Positions 54,072 to 64,000 of a stretch of DNA of 64,000 nucleotides are shown piece after piece (positions within the stretch are counted from its first letter, which is position 1; each line of letters opens with the position of its first letter). The notes beneath the pieces are model-generated. The model was not told the origin of the DNA, ran no database searches, and saw nothing but the letters and a program-made list of their open reading frames with translations. This DNA comes from Hetaerina americana (taxonomy: Eukaryota > Arthropoda > Insecta > Odonata > Calopterygidae), in the NCBI GenBank assembly GCA_022747635.1, contig JAKTNV010000075.1, positions 496,001 through 560,000 on the forward strand. The letters are read 5' to 3'. Position numbers and translations under genes: made by a program.

Positions 54072-55952
54072 ATGGGAAATAACGACCCGGATAACCCGGA
54101 CTCTCCCTCATCAATATCCACCTTTTCCTCAGCCTCTCCTCCTGACTCACCAAACTCCTTCCAATCCCCTCCGACTGATGAAGACTCTACGCAGGCATCC
54201 CTTCCTCAGCCCGAAACTGATCTGCACTCCACTCCCCAAATAGTCACCAGGCTGGCTAAAAGGCTGCACCAGGCAGAACCAGAGAACAATACTACAAGCA
54301 AACAGAAGAAAACGACTAAAACCGTTCGTAAGGCGATCCCCTGTTCTGATTCTCTCAACCCAGAAGCTGCCAAACCTCTGCCTACAAAGGACGACTCTGC
54401 GGTGGTGATACTTGACTGCCCCTTGGCGGTACGGCCCGACGACAACCCCACACGTCTGGAAAAAGCCGCTCGACCATCCAACGTTCCTGTAAAGCAACAT
54501 ACCAGCAATGACACAGCTGCTGCTGCCGTGATATTGACTGCTGATACTGAACCCTTGGCCGCAGCAGGTGAAGAAGGCTGGACCACAGTTTCCAAGAAAA
54601 ACAAGTTCTCTTCCCTACCCATCCCAACAATTCCTAACAACTCTACCTTACCTATTGAATCCCGCCCTACCAACAACCTCCCTCCTATCCGTCTATCTGC
54701 TTCGCAATCATACCAAAAATATATCCTCCAACTCTCCCGCTTGACCAATTACCAACCCAAAATTTCGTACAGTAACTCCTATATTCATATCCTTCCCAAA
54801 TGCCCTAACGACCACCGGAAAATTCGCAAATTCCTTGATTCCAACAACCTGCCCTATTTTACTAATCCAACCCCAGCGGAAAGAAGGCGTGCCTTCATAA
54901 TCAAAGGAATCCCGCCGATTACCCCAACCGAACAGGTCGCTTAAGACCTAGACGAAGCCGGCTTTACTCTTAGGGGAATACTGAAAATCCAATCAGGCCT
55001 ACAATCCACTTCCACTTCCTTCACCCACCTCAAAGTATCCCTAGAAGACCCTTCCCGTGAGAGTGACCTGCTGGAACTAAAATCGTACTGTGGTATTGAC
55101 ATAAAAATTGAGGAGTTCATACCATCCACGGACCCTGCCCAATGTGTACAATGCCAGAGGTTTGGCCATACAAGGAATTACTGTCGCCTTCCTGTACGCT
55201 GTAGAAAATGTGGTCAGAACCACCTTAAATCCAAATGCCCTCTCCCCATAGATAGCCCCAGTTACTGCTGCAACTGTGGTGGGCCACACGCCGCTACTTA
55301 CCGTGGATGTCCCGCATTTTTAACTGCGAAAGCCCGTAAGTTAGGCCAACCCCTTCCTGAATCCTCCTTAGCTCCTATGCTCCCCCCCGCCCCACCTCCG
55401 GAAAACTTCTGGGACAAGAGGGCAGCTGTCAAATCCGCATTATCAAACTCACTTTTCTTGTGAAGCGACTTTCCCAGCCTCAATGACACACCTATTCCCC
55501 CTCCGCCCTCAACTACTTACCCAATCACCCCAACTATCTGCCCCCCACCTCCCCTTGATATTTCACTGCTCCCCCCTCCTCCACTTGCTCCCTTTGACCC
55601 TAGTATACTCTCGACACCCGTCATTCCCCCTCCCCCTCTCTACCAAAATGCTTCTCCTAACCCTCCGTCGGGAACTCCCGTCACCTGTATTGATGACTCC
55701 CCACCTACTTCTCAACTCATATCCTTCCCTATGCCATTGCAGCCTGTTATCAGCAATTCATTCGCCCAGCATAATTTTCACTCGGACCTAGCCTCCCCCA
55801 TCCCCGACTGGCCAGCACTTATTCAGAGGTTCACCTCATTTACGTCTCAAGTCAATAGTGCACCGACCCCCATTAAGCCCGTCTTACTATTGTCCTTGCT
55901 ATCCTCCCTTACCTCTTTCATAATGAACAATGGCTGCCCCCAAAACGTGTAA
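54072..55952 (+). pseudogene. G ORF1, Gag-like with three knuckles, two in-frame stops
   Basis: One frame from ATG 54072 to TAA 55950-55952 spans 627 codons, broken only by TAA at codon 291 (54942) and TGA at codon 464 (55461). The N-terminal ~180 residues are acidic and Ser/Pro-rich. A pre-knuckle domain (YILQLSRLTNY, RRAFIIKGIPP) is followed by knuckles from C358: CX2CX4HX4C, CX2CX3HX4C and CX2CX3HX6C. The region after codon 464 is very Pro-rich and has a conserved-looking end. The frame overlaps the ORF2 ATG by 23 bases. Function: RNA-binding particle protein; this copy is inactive. Confidence 0.86.
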
Positions 55953-58806
55953 AATATATCACCTTTCTGTCCTTGCCTGGAACTGTAATGGAGCCCGCTC
56001 TAATCTCATCAACTTGCACTTGCTCATAGAAAAACATACTCCGGACATCATCACACTCTCCGAAACCAAGCTAACTCAGAAACACAACATTCACATCCCT
56101 GGCTACACTACATACAGACTTGACCGCGACAACACAAACAACACCAACCCGATGGGTGGCGTTTCGATTAGCATTAGATCCAGCCTTAATCACACTCAAC
56201 TCCCACTAACTTCACCCAAACTCGAACACGTCGGCATATCCCTCCACACACATATAGGCCTTCTCAACATTTACAGTCTCTACATACCCCCTAAACAAGC
56301 AGTCATCTCCAACCTGAAAGACCTACTTCAGAGAACCATCCCAACCATACTTATAGGTGACTTAAACAGCAAACACACCAGTTGGGGCTGCCGCACCACC
56401 AACGAAAAAGGCAGAGCGCTTCTCAAGCTCTCGCAAGACCTAGACATCTCCATCCATGCCCCAAACGAACACACTCACATATCCGAACATCAGGGTACAG
56501 ACACATCCGATATCCTCGACATAGCAGTATCCAACAACTACCCATTCCACATCCCAGCCACAGTCATACATCACTACTCCTCTGACCATCTGCCAGTTAT
56601 ATACTCAATCGAAACTGCATCAATAGCCTCTCTCCCCATATCCCCCAGAACCCACAACTGGCGTAAATTTGAAAAAAAAATTGCTGAAAAATTTATAGCT
56701 CCCCCACCCTCTCTATTAATTAACCAATCGTCTATTGACCACTGCATTGAAATTCTGACAGAAGATATTTACTCAGCTCTAGACAACTCCCTCAATAACC
56801 CCGTCCTTCATCCCCTTCTTTCTGCGGCCTTACCTACTTACATCAGATCACTTATTACCGACAAAAACAGACTCAGGAAACTTTACCAAAAAACACGATC
56901 TCCCCACATCAAAGCACAATACAACACTCTACACACAGCGGTCAAATTTGAAATACAGAAACACAGAAACTCACAGTGGAACTGCAAGATAGCCACTCTC
57001 AACCGAAATGACAATTCACTCTGGAAAATGGCAAGGTCCCTCAGGAACACAACTAAAAAAACTCCACCTCTAATAGTAAACAACACCAGACTTACCACTG
57101 ACTCCGAAAGAGGAGAGGCCTTCCTCAAGCGCATGTCAGACGCCTTCTCCTCTCCGCCTGCAACCTCATCTAACTCCGAAGCAACTGACTATGCAAATGC
57201 TGCCAAACTCATCCCTTCCCCTGAACCACTGACTTGCACTGTTAAAGAAATCAGCCTCCTCATCTCTAAACTACCAAACAAGTGCTCCTCAGGCCCAGAC
57301 AATATCCCAACTAAAGCCCTTAAATTACTGCCACTCCCCTGCATCTCATTCATAACGGACATATTTAACGCGTGCCTGGCCTCCTCCTACTTCCCGCTTT
57401 TATGGAAGAAAAGTAATGTAATAATGCTCCCCAAACCTGCCAAACCCCTCTCTGAAATCTCGAGCTACCGTCCTATTTCACTCACATGTGCCCTCAGCAA
57501 ATTATTCGAAAAAGTCATTCTTAGCCGCCTGCAATCTCTCCCTTTCCCTCTATTCAGGCAAGAGCAATTTGGCTTTGCGCCCAACACCTCAACAGTACAC
57601 CAGATTAATCGCCTCACCGAGCTTATCCAATCCGGCTTCAACAGCAAAATGGTTACAACTGCGGTTTTCCTGGACATCAGTCAGGCCTTCGACAAGGTCT
57701 GGCACGAAGGTCTCCTACTTAAGCTTGCCAAGAAAGACATTCCCCTCTACCTTATTAAAATCGTACAATCCTTTCTCAACAATCGCTCCTTTTCTATCCT
57801 GCACAACACCTACAAATCCCAATCCCAACCACAGCTGACAGGCGTCCCCCAGGGGGCGGTCCTAAGCCCAGTTCTCTTCAACATGTTTATTGACGACCTA
57901 CCCTCTCACCCTCTAACACACATGTTCCTATATGCGGATGACACAACCATTGCTGCACAAAGTTGGTGGCCGTCTAAGACAGACGACGCCCTGCAAGACC
58001 ACCTGCACTTGATAGGAGACTGGCTCGATGAGTGGAAGCTTAACGTCAATCCTGACAAATGCGCTAAACTCTGCTTCTCACGCAACCCTCTTAAGATCAC
58101 CCATACGTACCTCACCCTCAATCTCCGCATCATCCCCCAAAGAACATGTGCAACCTTCCTCGGCGTCACCTTAGATGAAAAATTATCCTTCTCCTCTCAT
58201 GTCACCTCCAAACTAGCCAAACTCCGCTCAGCATCCTACGCTCTTCACCCCCTTCTCTCCAGATCTTCCAAAACCTCCCTTAACTCTAAACTTGCTATCC
58301 TCCATTCCATACTACTCCCCCTAGTCCTTTACGCGTCCCCCGTATGGGCCACAGCACCTAAAGGAGCGATTGGCAAGATCGAGGTATGGCTAAACAAGTT
58401 GTCAAGGCACATTGCAGGAGCCCCTTGGTATATTCCAAATACCCTCATTCATAAAGAGCTAAACATTCAATCGGTCAATGAGCTTATCCAAAAAGCACTT
58501 CATAGTTATAGCAGGTCCATCTCCAGCTCTAAAAACCCCCTCATATCTTCCCTATGGTCCTCATCCCTCCCAACTGGCAAAATTAAATACGCTCATCAAC
58601 TCCTTAAGCCGCTTCCTAAAAAAAACCCGAAAAGAAAGGCACCCAAGTTTCCGCAAACCACCCTTCTCCATCCCACTCTTAATAAAAAATTTATCCCCTT
58701 CCCTAAAAGAAATAACCTAACAAGGAATTTGCAAACAACAAAAAAAAAGCGAACCGGTCCAGGCTCTCCTAACCTCCCTCACCTCATTCCACCCGATCCT
58801 ACCTGA
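55930..58806 (+). CDS. G ORF2: endonuclease and reverse transcriptase, open
   Basis: The frame is 958 codons from ATG 55930. The endonuclease shows LAWNCNG near 15-21, LSETKL, LIGDLNSKH and SSDHLPVIY. The RT shows SYRPISLTCALSKLFEKVI, QFGFAPNTSTVHQ, D582 in FLDISQAFDKVWH, GVPQGAVLSPVLF and YADD with D670/D671. The C-terminal part has the usual LYASPVWATA and APWYIPN blocks of Jockey ORF2 and a basic tail. There is no RNase H. All catalytic residues I can name are present, so the enzyme may still be functional, although its own ORF1 is not. C-rich codon use differs from that of family A. Confidence 0.92.
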   Translation: MAAPKTCKIYHLSVLAWNCNGARSNLINLHLLIEKHTPDIITLSETKLTQKHNIHIPGYTTYRLDRDNTNNTNPMGGVSISIRSSLNHTQLPLTSPKLEHVGISLHTHIGLLNIYSLYIPPKQAVISNLKDLLQRTIPTILIGDLNSKHTSWGCRTTNEKGRALLKLSQDLDISIHAPNEHTHISEHQGTDTSDILDIAVSNNYPFHIPATVIHHYSSDHLPVIYSIETASIASLPISPRTHNWRKFEKKIAEKFIAPPPSLLINQSSIDHCIEILTEDIYSALDNSLNNPVLHPLLSAALPTYIRSLITDKNRLRKLYQKTRSPHIKAQYNTLHTAVKFEIQKHRNSQWNCKIATLNRNDNSLWKMARSLRNTTKKTPPLIVNNTRLTTDSERGEAFLKRMSDAFSSPPATSSNSEATDYANAAKLIPSPEPLTCTVKEISLLISKLPNKCSSGPDNIPTKALKLLPLPCISFITDIFNACLASSYFPLLWKKSNVIMLPKPAKPLSEISSYRPISLTCALSKLFEKVILSRLQSLPFPLFRQEQFGFAPNTSTVHQINRLTELIQSGFNSKMVTTAVFLDISQAFDKVWHEGLLLKLAKKDIPLYLIKIVQSFLNNRSFSILHNTYKSQSQPQLTGVPQGAVLSPVLFNMFIDDLPSHPLTHMFLYADDTTIAAQSWWPSKTDDALQDHLHLIGDWLDEWKLNVNPDKCAKLCFSRNPLKITHTYLTLNLRIIPQRTCATFLGVTLDEKLSFSSHVTSKLAKLRSASYALHPLLSRSSKTSLNSKLAILHSILLPLVLYASPVWATAPKGAIGKIEVWLNKLSRHIAGAPWYIPNTLIHKELNIQSVNELIQKALHSYSRSISSSKNPLISSLWSSSLPTGKIKYAHQLLKPLPKKNPKRKAPKFPQTTLLHPTLNKKFIPFPKRNNLTRNLQTTKKKRTGPGSPNLPHLIPPDPT

Positions 58807-59194
58807 TAAACAACAAGCAGATATTCACCAGCCCCTCCCGTGCATATCCTTATCCGCCTTCCCTAACCTACTCTCTCTTCCTCCACATTTTCCTTGAAAA
58901 AAAAATATATATATAAATAAATAAAAATAATAATAATAATAAAAGCATTATAAATAAAAAAAAAAAAAATCAAAATCAAATAATAAAATATGTATTAAAA
59001 AAAAGGGAAAAAAACAAAAAGAATATAAAATCATTAAAAAAAAAAAAAATTATTATTAAAAAAATAAATCCAATAAGCTAATAAATAAAATGCTCCTTCA
59101 ACTATCACCTCATAAAAACACTCCATGGCTCCAGTGGAACAAAGTTCTGAAGGAGTACTACAGATTCACTACTCATTCCTGGTCCTGGTCCTGG
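58807..59194 (+). other. G 3' UTR
   Basis: It contains five or more A-rich runs mixed with TAA and TAT (58890-59080), then ~100 bp of mixed sequence and three CTGGTC-type units at the very end. The internal A-runs are not at the insertion end, so they are not the priming tail. Confidence 0.75.
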
Positions 59195-59380
59195 TCCACC
59201 ACTAAAAAGATCCCGTCCGGACACCGGCGGGGGAGAGAAGTGTATTGGCGCATGTAAGCGTTATTTGATTATGTCGTGTATAAAGGAAGGTGAGACCTTG
59301 AAAAAGGTTTCTCCTTTCTTAATTTGCAGAGTCCAAATCCAAGATTAAAGATCCAAGATCTTAAGATCCAAGATCCGGAG

Positions 59381-61893
59381 TTTAATCTAAGATTTTAAAC
59401 CTTTTTGCATTTGTCTGCAAGAGACACATTTCAAGGCTTAAGATAAGGGTATTCTGATAGGGCTCACTGTTTTTAGAATGGATGACCTAAGTGGCCAACG
59501 AGCCCAAGGGGGAGTAGCAGTTGCGACCCGTGAGGCCCTTTACACCTCGCGAGTCCAACTGAACTCTCCATTCAAATACGTCGCTGTCACGGTGCATACC
59601 CCTGAGAGGATGACGTTATGTAACGTGTTTCTGCCAGAGGGTGCACCGTTGACCCGCCTGAACCTTGAAGCCCTTGTCCGCCAGCTTCCTCAGCCGTTCA
59701 TTTTGATGGGGGATTTTAATGCCCACGATCCTCTCTGGGGAGGGCCAGAAACCCAGAGTAATAGGAGAGGTCGAATCTTATCCAACTTTATTGAGGATTT
59801 TAACCTGTTTTTATTAAATAGCGGTGAAAAAACACGCTTTAATAGCTTCAATGGGGAATTCTCATCAATAGATCTTTGTCTATGCTCGAGAAGTCTAGCC
59901 CCAAAGCTGAAAATGTCCACCCACAACGATCTCTGTGGGAGTGACCATTTTCCTCTTCTACTCGTTAAAGAAGACTCTTCGCCCACCATTTCAAAACCTC
60001 CGGAAAAGTGGCGTATTAACCGTGCGGACTGTCCACTTTTCAAGGGTACGTTTACATAAGTATAAACATGACGCAAGTTACGACGCGTTGCACAACATCG
60101 AGAAACTAAGTTCAAAGCTCTTGGCGGCCGCTACCAAAAGTATCCCTTGTACGTCTGGGAATCTTAATCGAGCTCCTGTCCCTTGGTGGAACGGGGAATG
60201 CGACAGGGCGATCTGGGCAAGGAAAAAAGCGCTGAATATTTTTAAAAAATACCCCACGGCAACTAATCTGGCATCGTACCGCCACCTTAGAATGCGAGCT
60301 CAAAGGGCCATGAAGGAGGCCTCCTGGATAGAATTCGTCTCTACCATCAACCATCGCATGCCACTTAGTCAGGTTTGGGACCAAGTTAAGAAAATCTCTG
60401 GGTCCAAGGGCTCATTTGTCATCTTGCCATTGATTGTTGCTGGCCGGGTGGTTACTTCACCTGCCGAAATAAGCAACATATTTGCCAGTCAATTCACAGG
60501 CAATAGCAGTGACGAGGGCTATGCCGCGGACTTTGCGAACTTGAAGAGGCGATGCGAGAGAGTCCCGCTCAATTTTGGTGCAGGTCCTAGATCTGAATAT
60601 TACAGTGAGCCTCTCATGTCTGGGATCTTAAATCTGCCATTGAAGACTCCCACAACACCTCACCAGGTGTGGATGAAATCCACAATGCTTTTCTCCGGAA
60701 CATTCCAGAAACTGCGATTGGGGAGGTCCTAAATATCCTCAACCAACTTTGGAACGAGGGCAGTTATCCAGATCTTTTACACAGGAGAATGGGGTACTCC
60801 AGGGTTCAGTACTGCGTGTGATGTTAATTTCCATAGCCATCAACGACGTGGTGGAATGCATCAATGCACTGGTGATGGCATCGCTCTATGTGGACAACCT
60901 AGCCATATTTTGCCAGTCAACATGACTGACAAATGCATCCAGGCAATCCCAGATGAATCTAAACAAACTTGGAGAGTGGTCGCGAAAGAACGGATTTCAG
61001 TTCTCCATGGAGATAACGAAATGTGTGCACTTTCACCGTCTTCGCGGTTACCACGTTACGCCGACCCTAACCCTGTTGGGTAGGATTCTCCCATTTGTGG
61101 AGTCCGCTCGCTTTCTCAGCATGATCCTGGACCAAAGTCTGAACTAACGGGAGCATATTTGCGTGTTTCGTGAGAGGTGTCGCCAAACCCTCAAAGTTTT
61201 AAAGTTTTTAACTCACTCCACTTGGGGAGGAGACCGCACCACCATGCTTTTATTGTACAGAGGCTTGGTGCGATCCAAACTGGACTATGGTTCCATAGTG
61301 TATTCCTCAGGACGAGAGTCTTACTTGAAACCGGTTACATGTGTCCACAATGCTGGGATACGGTTGGCCACCGGGGCATTTAGAACAAGCCCAGTCCCAA
61401 GCTTACTTGCAGACGCAGGGGAGCCTCCGTTGGAAACCCGCAGGATGATTTTAATGGGCAACTATGCCTGTAAAATTTTATCAGAGACAAACCACCCTTG
61501 TTTTGACATAGTTTTAAACCAACGGTTTTTAGACTTATTTAACAGGCGGAGAAGGGCAACTAGGCCCTTTGCTGTTCGTTTTAATGATTTTGTTAATGAG
61601 GTAAATGTTATATTTCCTCAAATATGTCCCGTGTCCTATGCTAAGTATCAGCCTTGGTTAACGCCAAAGCAAGGTATGAAATCCATTGCCAATGCATGCC
61701 GCAAAGCTAAGATGACCAATTTGAAATACCAGCAGCTCTTCAGTGCCGTCCTTGGCTCACTTTCTGACTCTTTCCTTATCTACACCGATGGGTCAATGTC
61801 AGAATCTGCATGTCCCTATGCGGTCCTTTTCCACTACCATGGAGTCGTGAGGAAAAAAACACTTCTGCATTGCAGCATTTTCACAGCCGAGCT
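59381..61893 (+). pseudogene. A7 ORF2 remnants
   Basis: Endonuclease blocks (GDFNAH, GSDHFPLLLV) are in the frame 59478-60059. A TAA appears at the point of a small insertion near 60057. The linker continues to 60732 in another frame. A 430-bp deletion at 60770 removes the RT fingers and A-motif. YVDN replaces YVDD at about 60895, an Asp-to-Asn change in the catalytic pair. RNase H begins with IYTDGSMSES but the copy ends at TAEL. The copy is clearly dead. Confidence 0.9.
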
Positions 61894-64000
61894 AATTTTT
61901 AATTTCTAATTTTTCATTAACCACACCCACAATGTTCATGTCCATCTCTTTAGATTATTGAGTGCCATATTTGGTAGCTTCCTTGACGAGTGTATGTCTT
62001 TGCTTGCCAGGGACTGGTTCACGTGATTCCTCTCCAAGCATTGCTCATCAAATGCAGGCAGCTAGGGGAGAAGAGGTGCATGGAAGTTGAGGGTGGTTGT
62101 AGGGGAAGAGGCACGAGTTGGTGGCAGGGCCCTCGGGTAAACCTTTAAGTGGAGATGAGTCAAAACCGTGGTTCTGAGCTTGGTTTGGGTATGGTTCTTC
62201 AATTTCTCCTGGAGAAGGTAGAGTGAGAAGAGGTAGAGATAGGGGGCTTGTAAAAGGGAAGGTGGAGGAGGCAAATGGAGGAGAAGAGGCTTGGTTGGAT
62301 GGCATGAACACTGCTGCAGTATCCCTTTTTTGATTTTTCACTGCTCAATTAGTGTATGCAATGACAACTTCCTGTAGTGTATAATGTAAACATGTTATTT
62401 TGTTGATGCATCAATGGAGCAACTTATTGTGAATACTCCTCTTAAGCCTCAGTTGCATCACCTAATCTTCCAGTGTTATTTTGAATGTCATGTTTAAGAA
62501 ACTTTGGTTTTAGAGTTAATACTGCTGGACATTATGTAAATTTGGGGATTAGGTAAAGAAGAGGTTCTCATCTAAGAGGTCTGTCCAGAAAGGATCCAGC
62601 CATGCACTTCTCCATAATCTTGTTAAAGTCAAAAATTTGGTGGTGTAATCACAGGGGACTTGCTGCAAACCGCAAATAATGACCCAGGTTTTTGAAAGAA
62701 AGTCTGAATGGAGATTAGTCATGGGTCTCCAATAGTGACTCTGTGACAGCAGCCCAGTCTATCTATTGCTCGATTGATGAGGTAAAAGAGAATGCAACGA
62801 GGCAGTTGCTGACCACCAATTCAATAAAAATGGCTTTGCCAATTATTTTTTAAATTAGAAGGGATGCTGGGATAAGTGTGTGAGGCCTCAAGGAGAGTCC
62901 TTCGAAGGGGACATCTAAGGCCTCCTCATTGTCTCAGGGAAGCTATTTATCACAACATATTGCCTGGTTGTATTCAGACCAACCTTAAGTATGGATTTAT
63001 ATGGTGGGCAGAAATTCATGGACCAGTTGATGGTGTAACTTTATGGCATCGCTTAATATTGGAAATGAAAAATAGTAACTTTTTTGTGGTAATATTCATT
63101 GGAATCACAAAGTTACTATTTTTCAATTTCATGGACCGGAGAACAGGCTACAGGATTGATCAAATCAAAGAGCAAAGACACCTGCTTGTATGCGGTTCAT
63201 TGTCTAAATGAGAGCACTGATGCAATGAGGATAATTTCAAGGAGCGTCAAATAGTTCTGACATTGCCTTGCACCCATTATTGCAACTGGCGTTGATGTTT
63301 GTCTACATAGGCTTTTTTAGTTTGTGATGCAAACTTCCCCTGTTCATTTTGAAGTCATAGTGAAATATTAGTGGTCCTGAAAAATGTTCCCTGCAGATAG
63401 ATCTTGCAAAATAGCATTAAAGGCTACTTGAGGTGAAATATGTTCCTTCATAGCAGTTTGATAATTGTTTATGCCAGGGGTGACTAACAGGAGGAGTTCC
63501 ATCAGGATATCTTAATGCATACTGGTGTAGTTTTCAATGCCCTTGGGTCTTCGTTGCTACATTGCATTTCTCATTTATTATTGAGAATGACTCAAATGAT
63601 TTTCATTTATAGATTTAAGGGTACCCCTAGGAATAATGGAATATTTTGTAGAACTGTAGTATTTGCATAGTTCACTGCATGGTATAATAACAGCATAATG
63701 CATAGAATTTTTTGTTTCCTATATTGCTTCCACTTAACCACTTAGTATATTTATTATCTTCACTCTATTCCTTTCTCTTTGCTTTTAAAGCCATTACAAT
63801 GGCAATAGTGTTAAAATACTCGATTCAAACCTTGTAGTAGAGTGTGTCTTAACTCCCCTCTCATTATTATTGTTTATAATATTTACAAATGGTTCACCAG
63901 CAGGTTTTCTAAAAATTCATGTTCAACCTGCAAGTTATATGCTATGAAAGTTGACCATTGAGCAAATTACTCAAATAAGACATCATGGAGGCAGAGCAGA
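61894..64000. other. Unassigned AT-rich DNA right of the retrotransposon nest
   Basis: No retrotransposon ORF, LTR, tRNA or rRNA is recognised. Open frames are short. The region contains a purine-rich stretch (62050-62290) and a long inverted repeat (63062-63130), described separately. Poly-T and TA-rich stretches are typical of intergenic or intronic DNA. This is the most likely unique host sequence in the window. Confidence 0.6.
63062..63130. repeat. Inverted repeat able to form a ~24-bp hairpin
   Basis: GAAATGAAAAATAGTAACTTT at 63062-63082 pairs with AAAGTTACTATTTTTCAATTTC ending at 63130. There is one unpaired base and a 3-T bulge, with extra GTG/CAC pairs toward a ~15-20-base loop. Confidence 0.8.

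Larger units (their letters stand above)
53416..59194 (+). mobile_element. Family G, full-length Jockey-like element
   Basis: The element is 5.78 kb with a 13-bp target duplication. It has a ~655-bp 5' UTR, ORF1 with two stop codons, ORF2 open for 958 codons, and a 3' UTR with several A-rich runs. The 3' end is a short CTGGTC repeat (59178-59194), not poly(A). The 5' UTR includes a ~160-bp module found in the 3' UTR of family C. Confidence 0.93.
53386..59332 (+). pseudogene. A7 ORF1 remnant, interrupted by G
   Basis: ATG at 53386 begins the usual MEEKPFPPLK, cut at 53415 by G. The frame resumes at 59208 with the RSRPDTGGGEKCIGACKRYL segment and ends at 59332, where an internal deletion removes the knuckle region. 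No functional Gag can be made. Confidence 0.88.
52789..61893 (+). mobile_element. Family A copy A7, deleted and split by G
   Basis: The left piece (52789-53415) is the leader and the first 10 codons of ORF1. The right piece (59208-61893) resumes ORF1, loses most of ORF1 and the start of ORF2 at 59333, has a 430-bp RT deletion at 60770, and ends inside RNase H at 61893 without a 3' UTR. It is the most diverged family A copy. G sits inside it with a 13-bp duplication. Confidence 0.92.

Noticed and set aside
62578..62606. A string like GGTCTGTCCAGAAAGGATCC that recalls a mariner-type terminal repeat
   Set aside because: No inverted partner was found to its right within the window and no transposase frame is present, so a transposon cannot be supported.

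Overview
The window is a nest of retrotransposons from an animal genome, most probably an arthropod. No single-copy host gene can be recognised. I- and Jockey-clade non-LTR elements dominate, in both orientations and inserted into one another. There is no bacterial gene organisation and no rRNA, tRNA or CRISPR array that I can see. The species cannot be fixed from the sequence.

Seven families are named here for convenience. Family A is an I-clade-like non-LTR element about 5.7 kb long. Its ORF1 has three CCHC knuckles; its ORF2 has endonuclease, reverse transcriptase and RNase H; its 3' tail is (ACT)n. Copies are A1 (1-1429 +), A2 (1430-3756 +), A3 (15891-21620 +, both ORFs open), A4 (29900-35673 +), A5 (35674-38775 -, 5' half only), A6 (42546-48265 +) and A7 (52789-53415 and 59208-61893 +, badly deleted). 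Families B (3757-5465 -), C, D and G are Jockey-like, with knuckle-bearing ORF1 and an ORF2 lacking RNase H. C copies are C1 (5466-10583), C2 (26050-29899), C3 (38776-41940), C4 (41941-49856, split by A6) and C5 (49857-52440), all on the minus strand. D is one old minus-strand copy spread over 10584-25420. G (53416-59194 +) has an open ORF2. E (23655-25006 -) is a CR1/L2-like fragment. F (11121-14546 +) is a gag-only LTR retrotransposon.

Nesting gives a relative order. D was hit by E, F and A3. C4 joined C5 and was then hit by A6 (12-bp target duplication). A7 was hit by G (13-bp duplication). A3 has a 13-bp duplication and F a 4-bp one. Two junctions fuse an (ACT)n tail of family A to an internally broken family A copy, one head-to-tail (A1/A2) and one tail-to-middle inverted (A4/A5).

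The most interesting signals are regulatory. A ~160-bp structured module with compensatory stem changes lies in the 3' UTR of C1 and C2 and in the 5' UTR of the otherwise distinct family G. Family C keeps an 8-nt ORF1-stop/ORF2-start overlap in four copies. The F gag carries a PHD-finger signature. Family A has a compact, pseudoknot-capable 5' leader. The right end (61894-64000) and 52441-52788 look like ordinary AT-rich flanking DNA.
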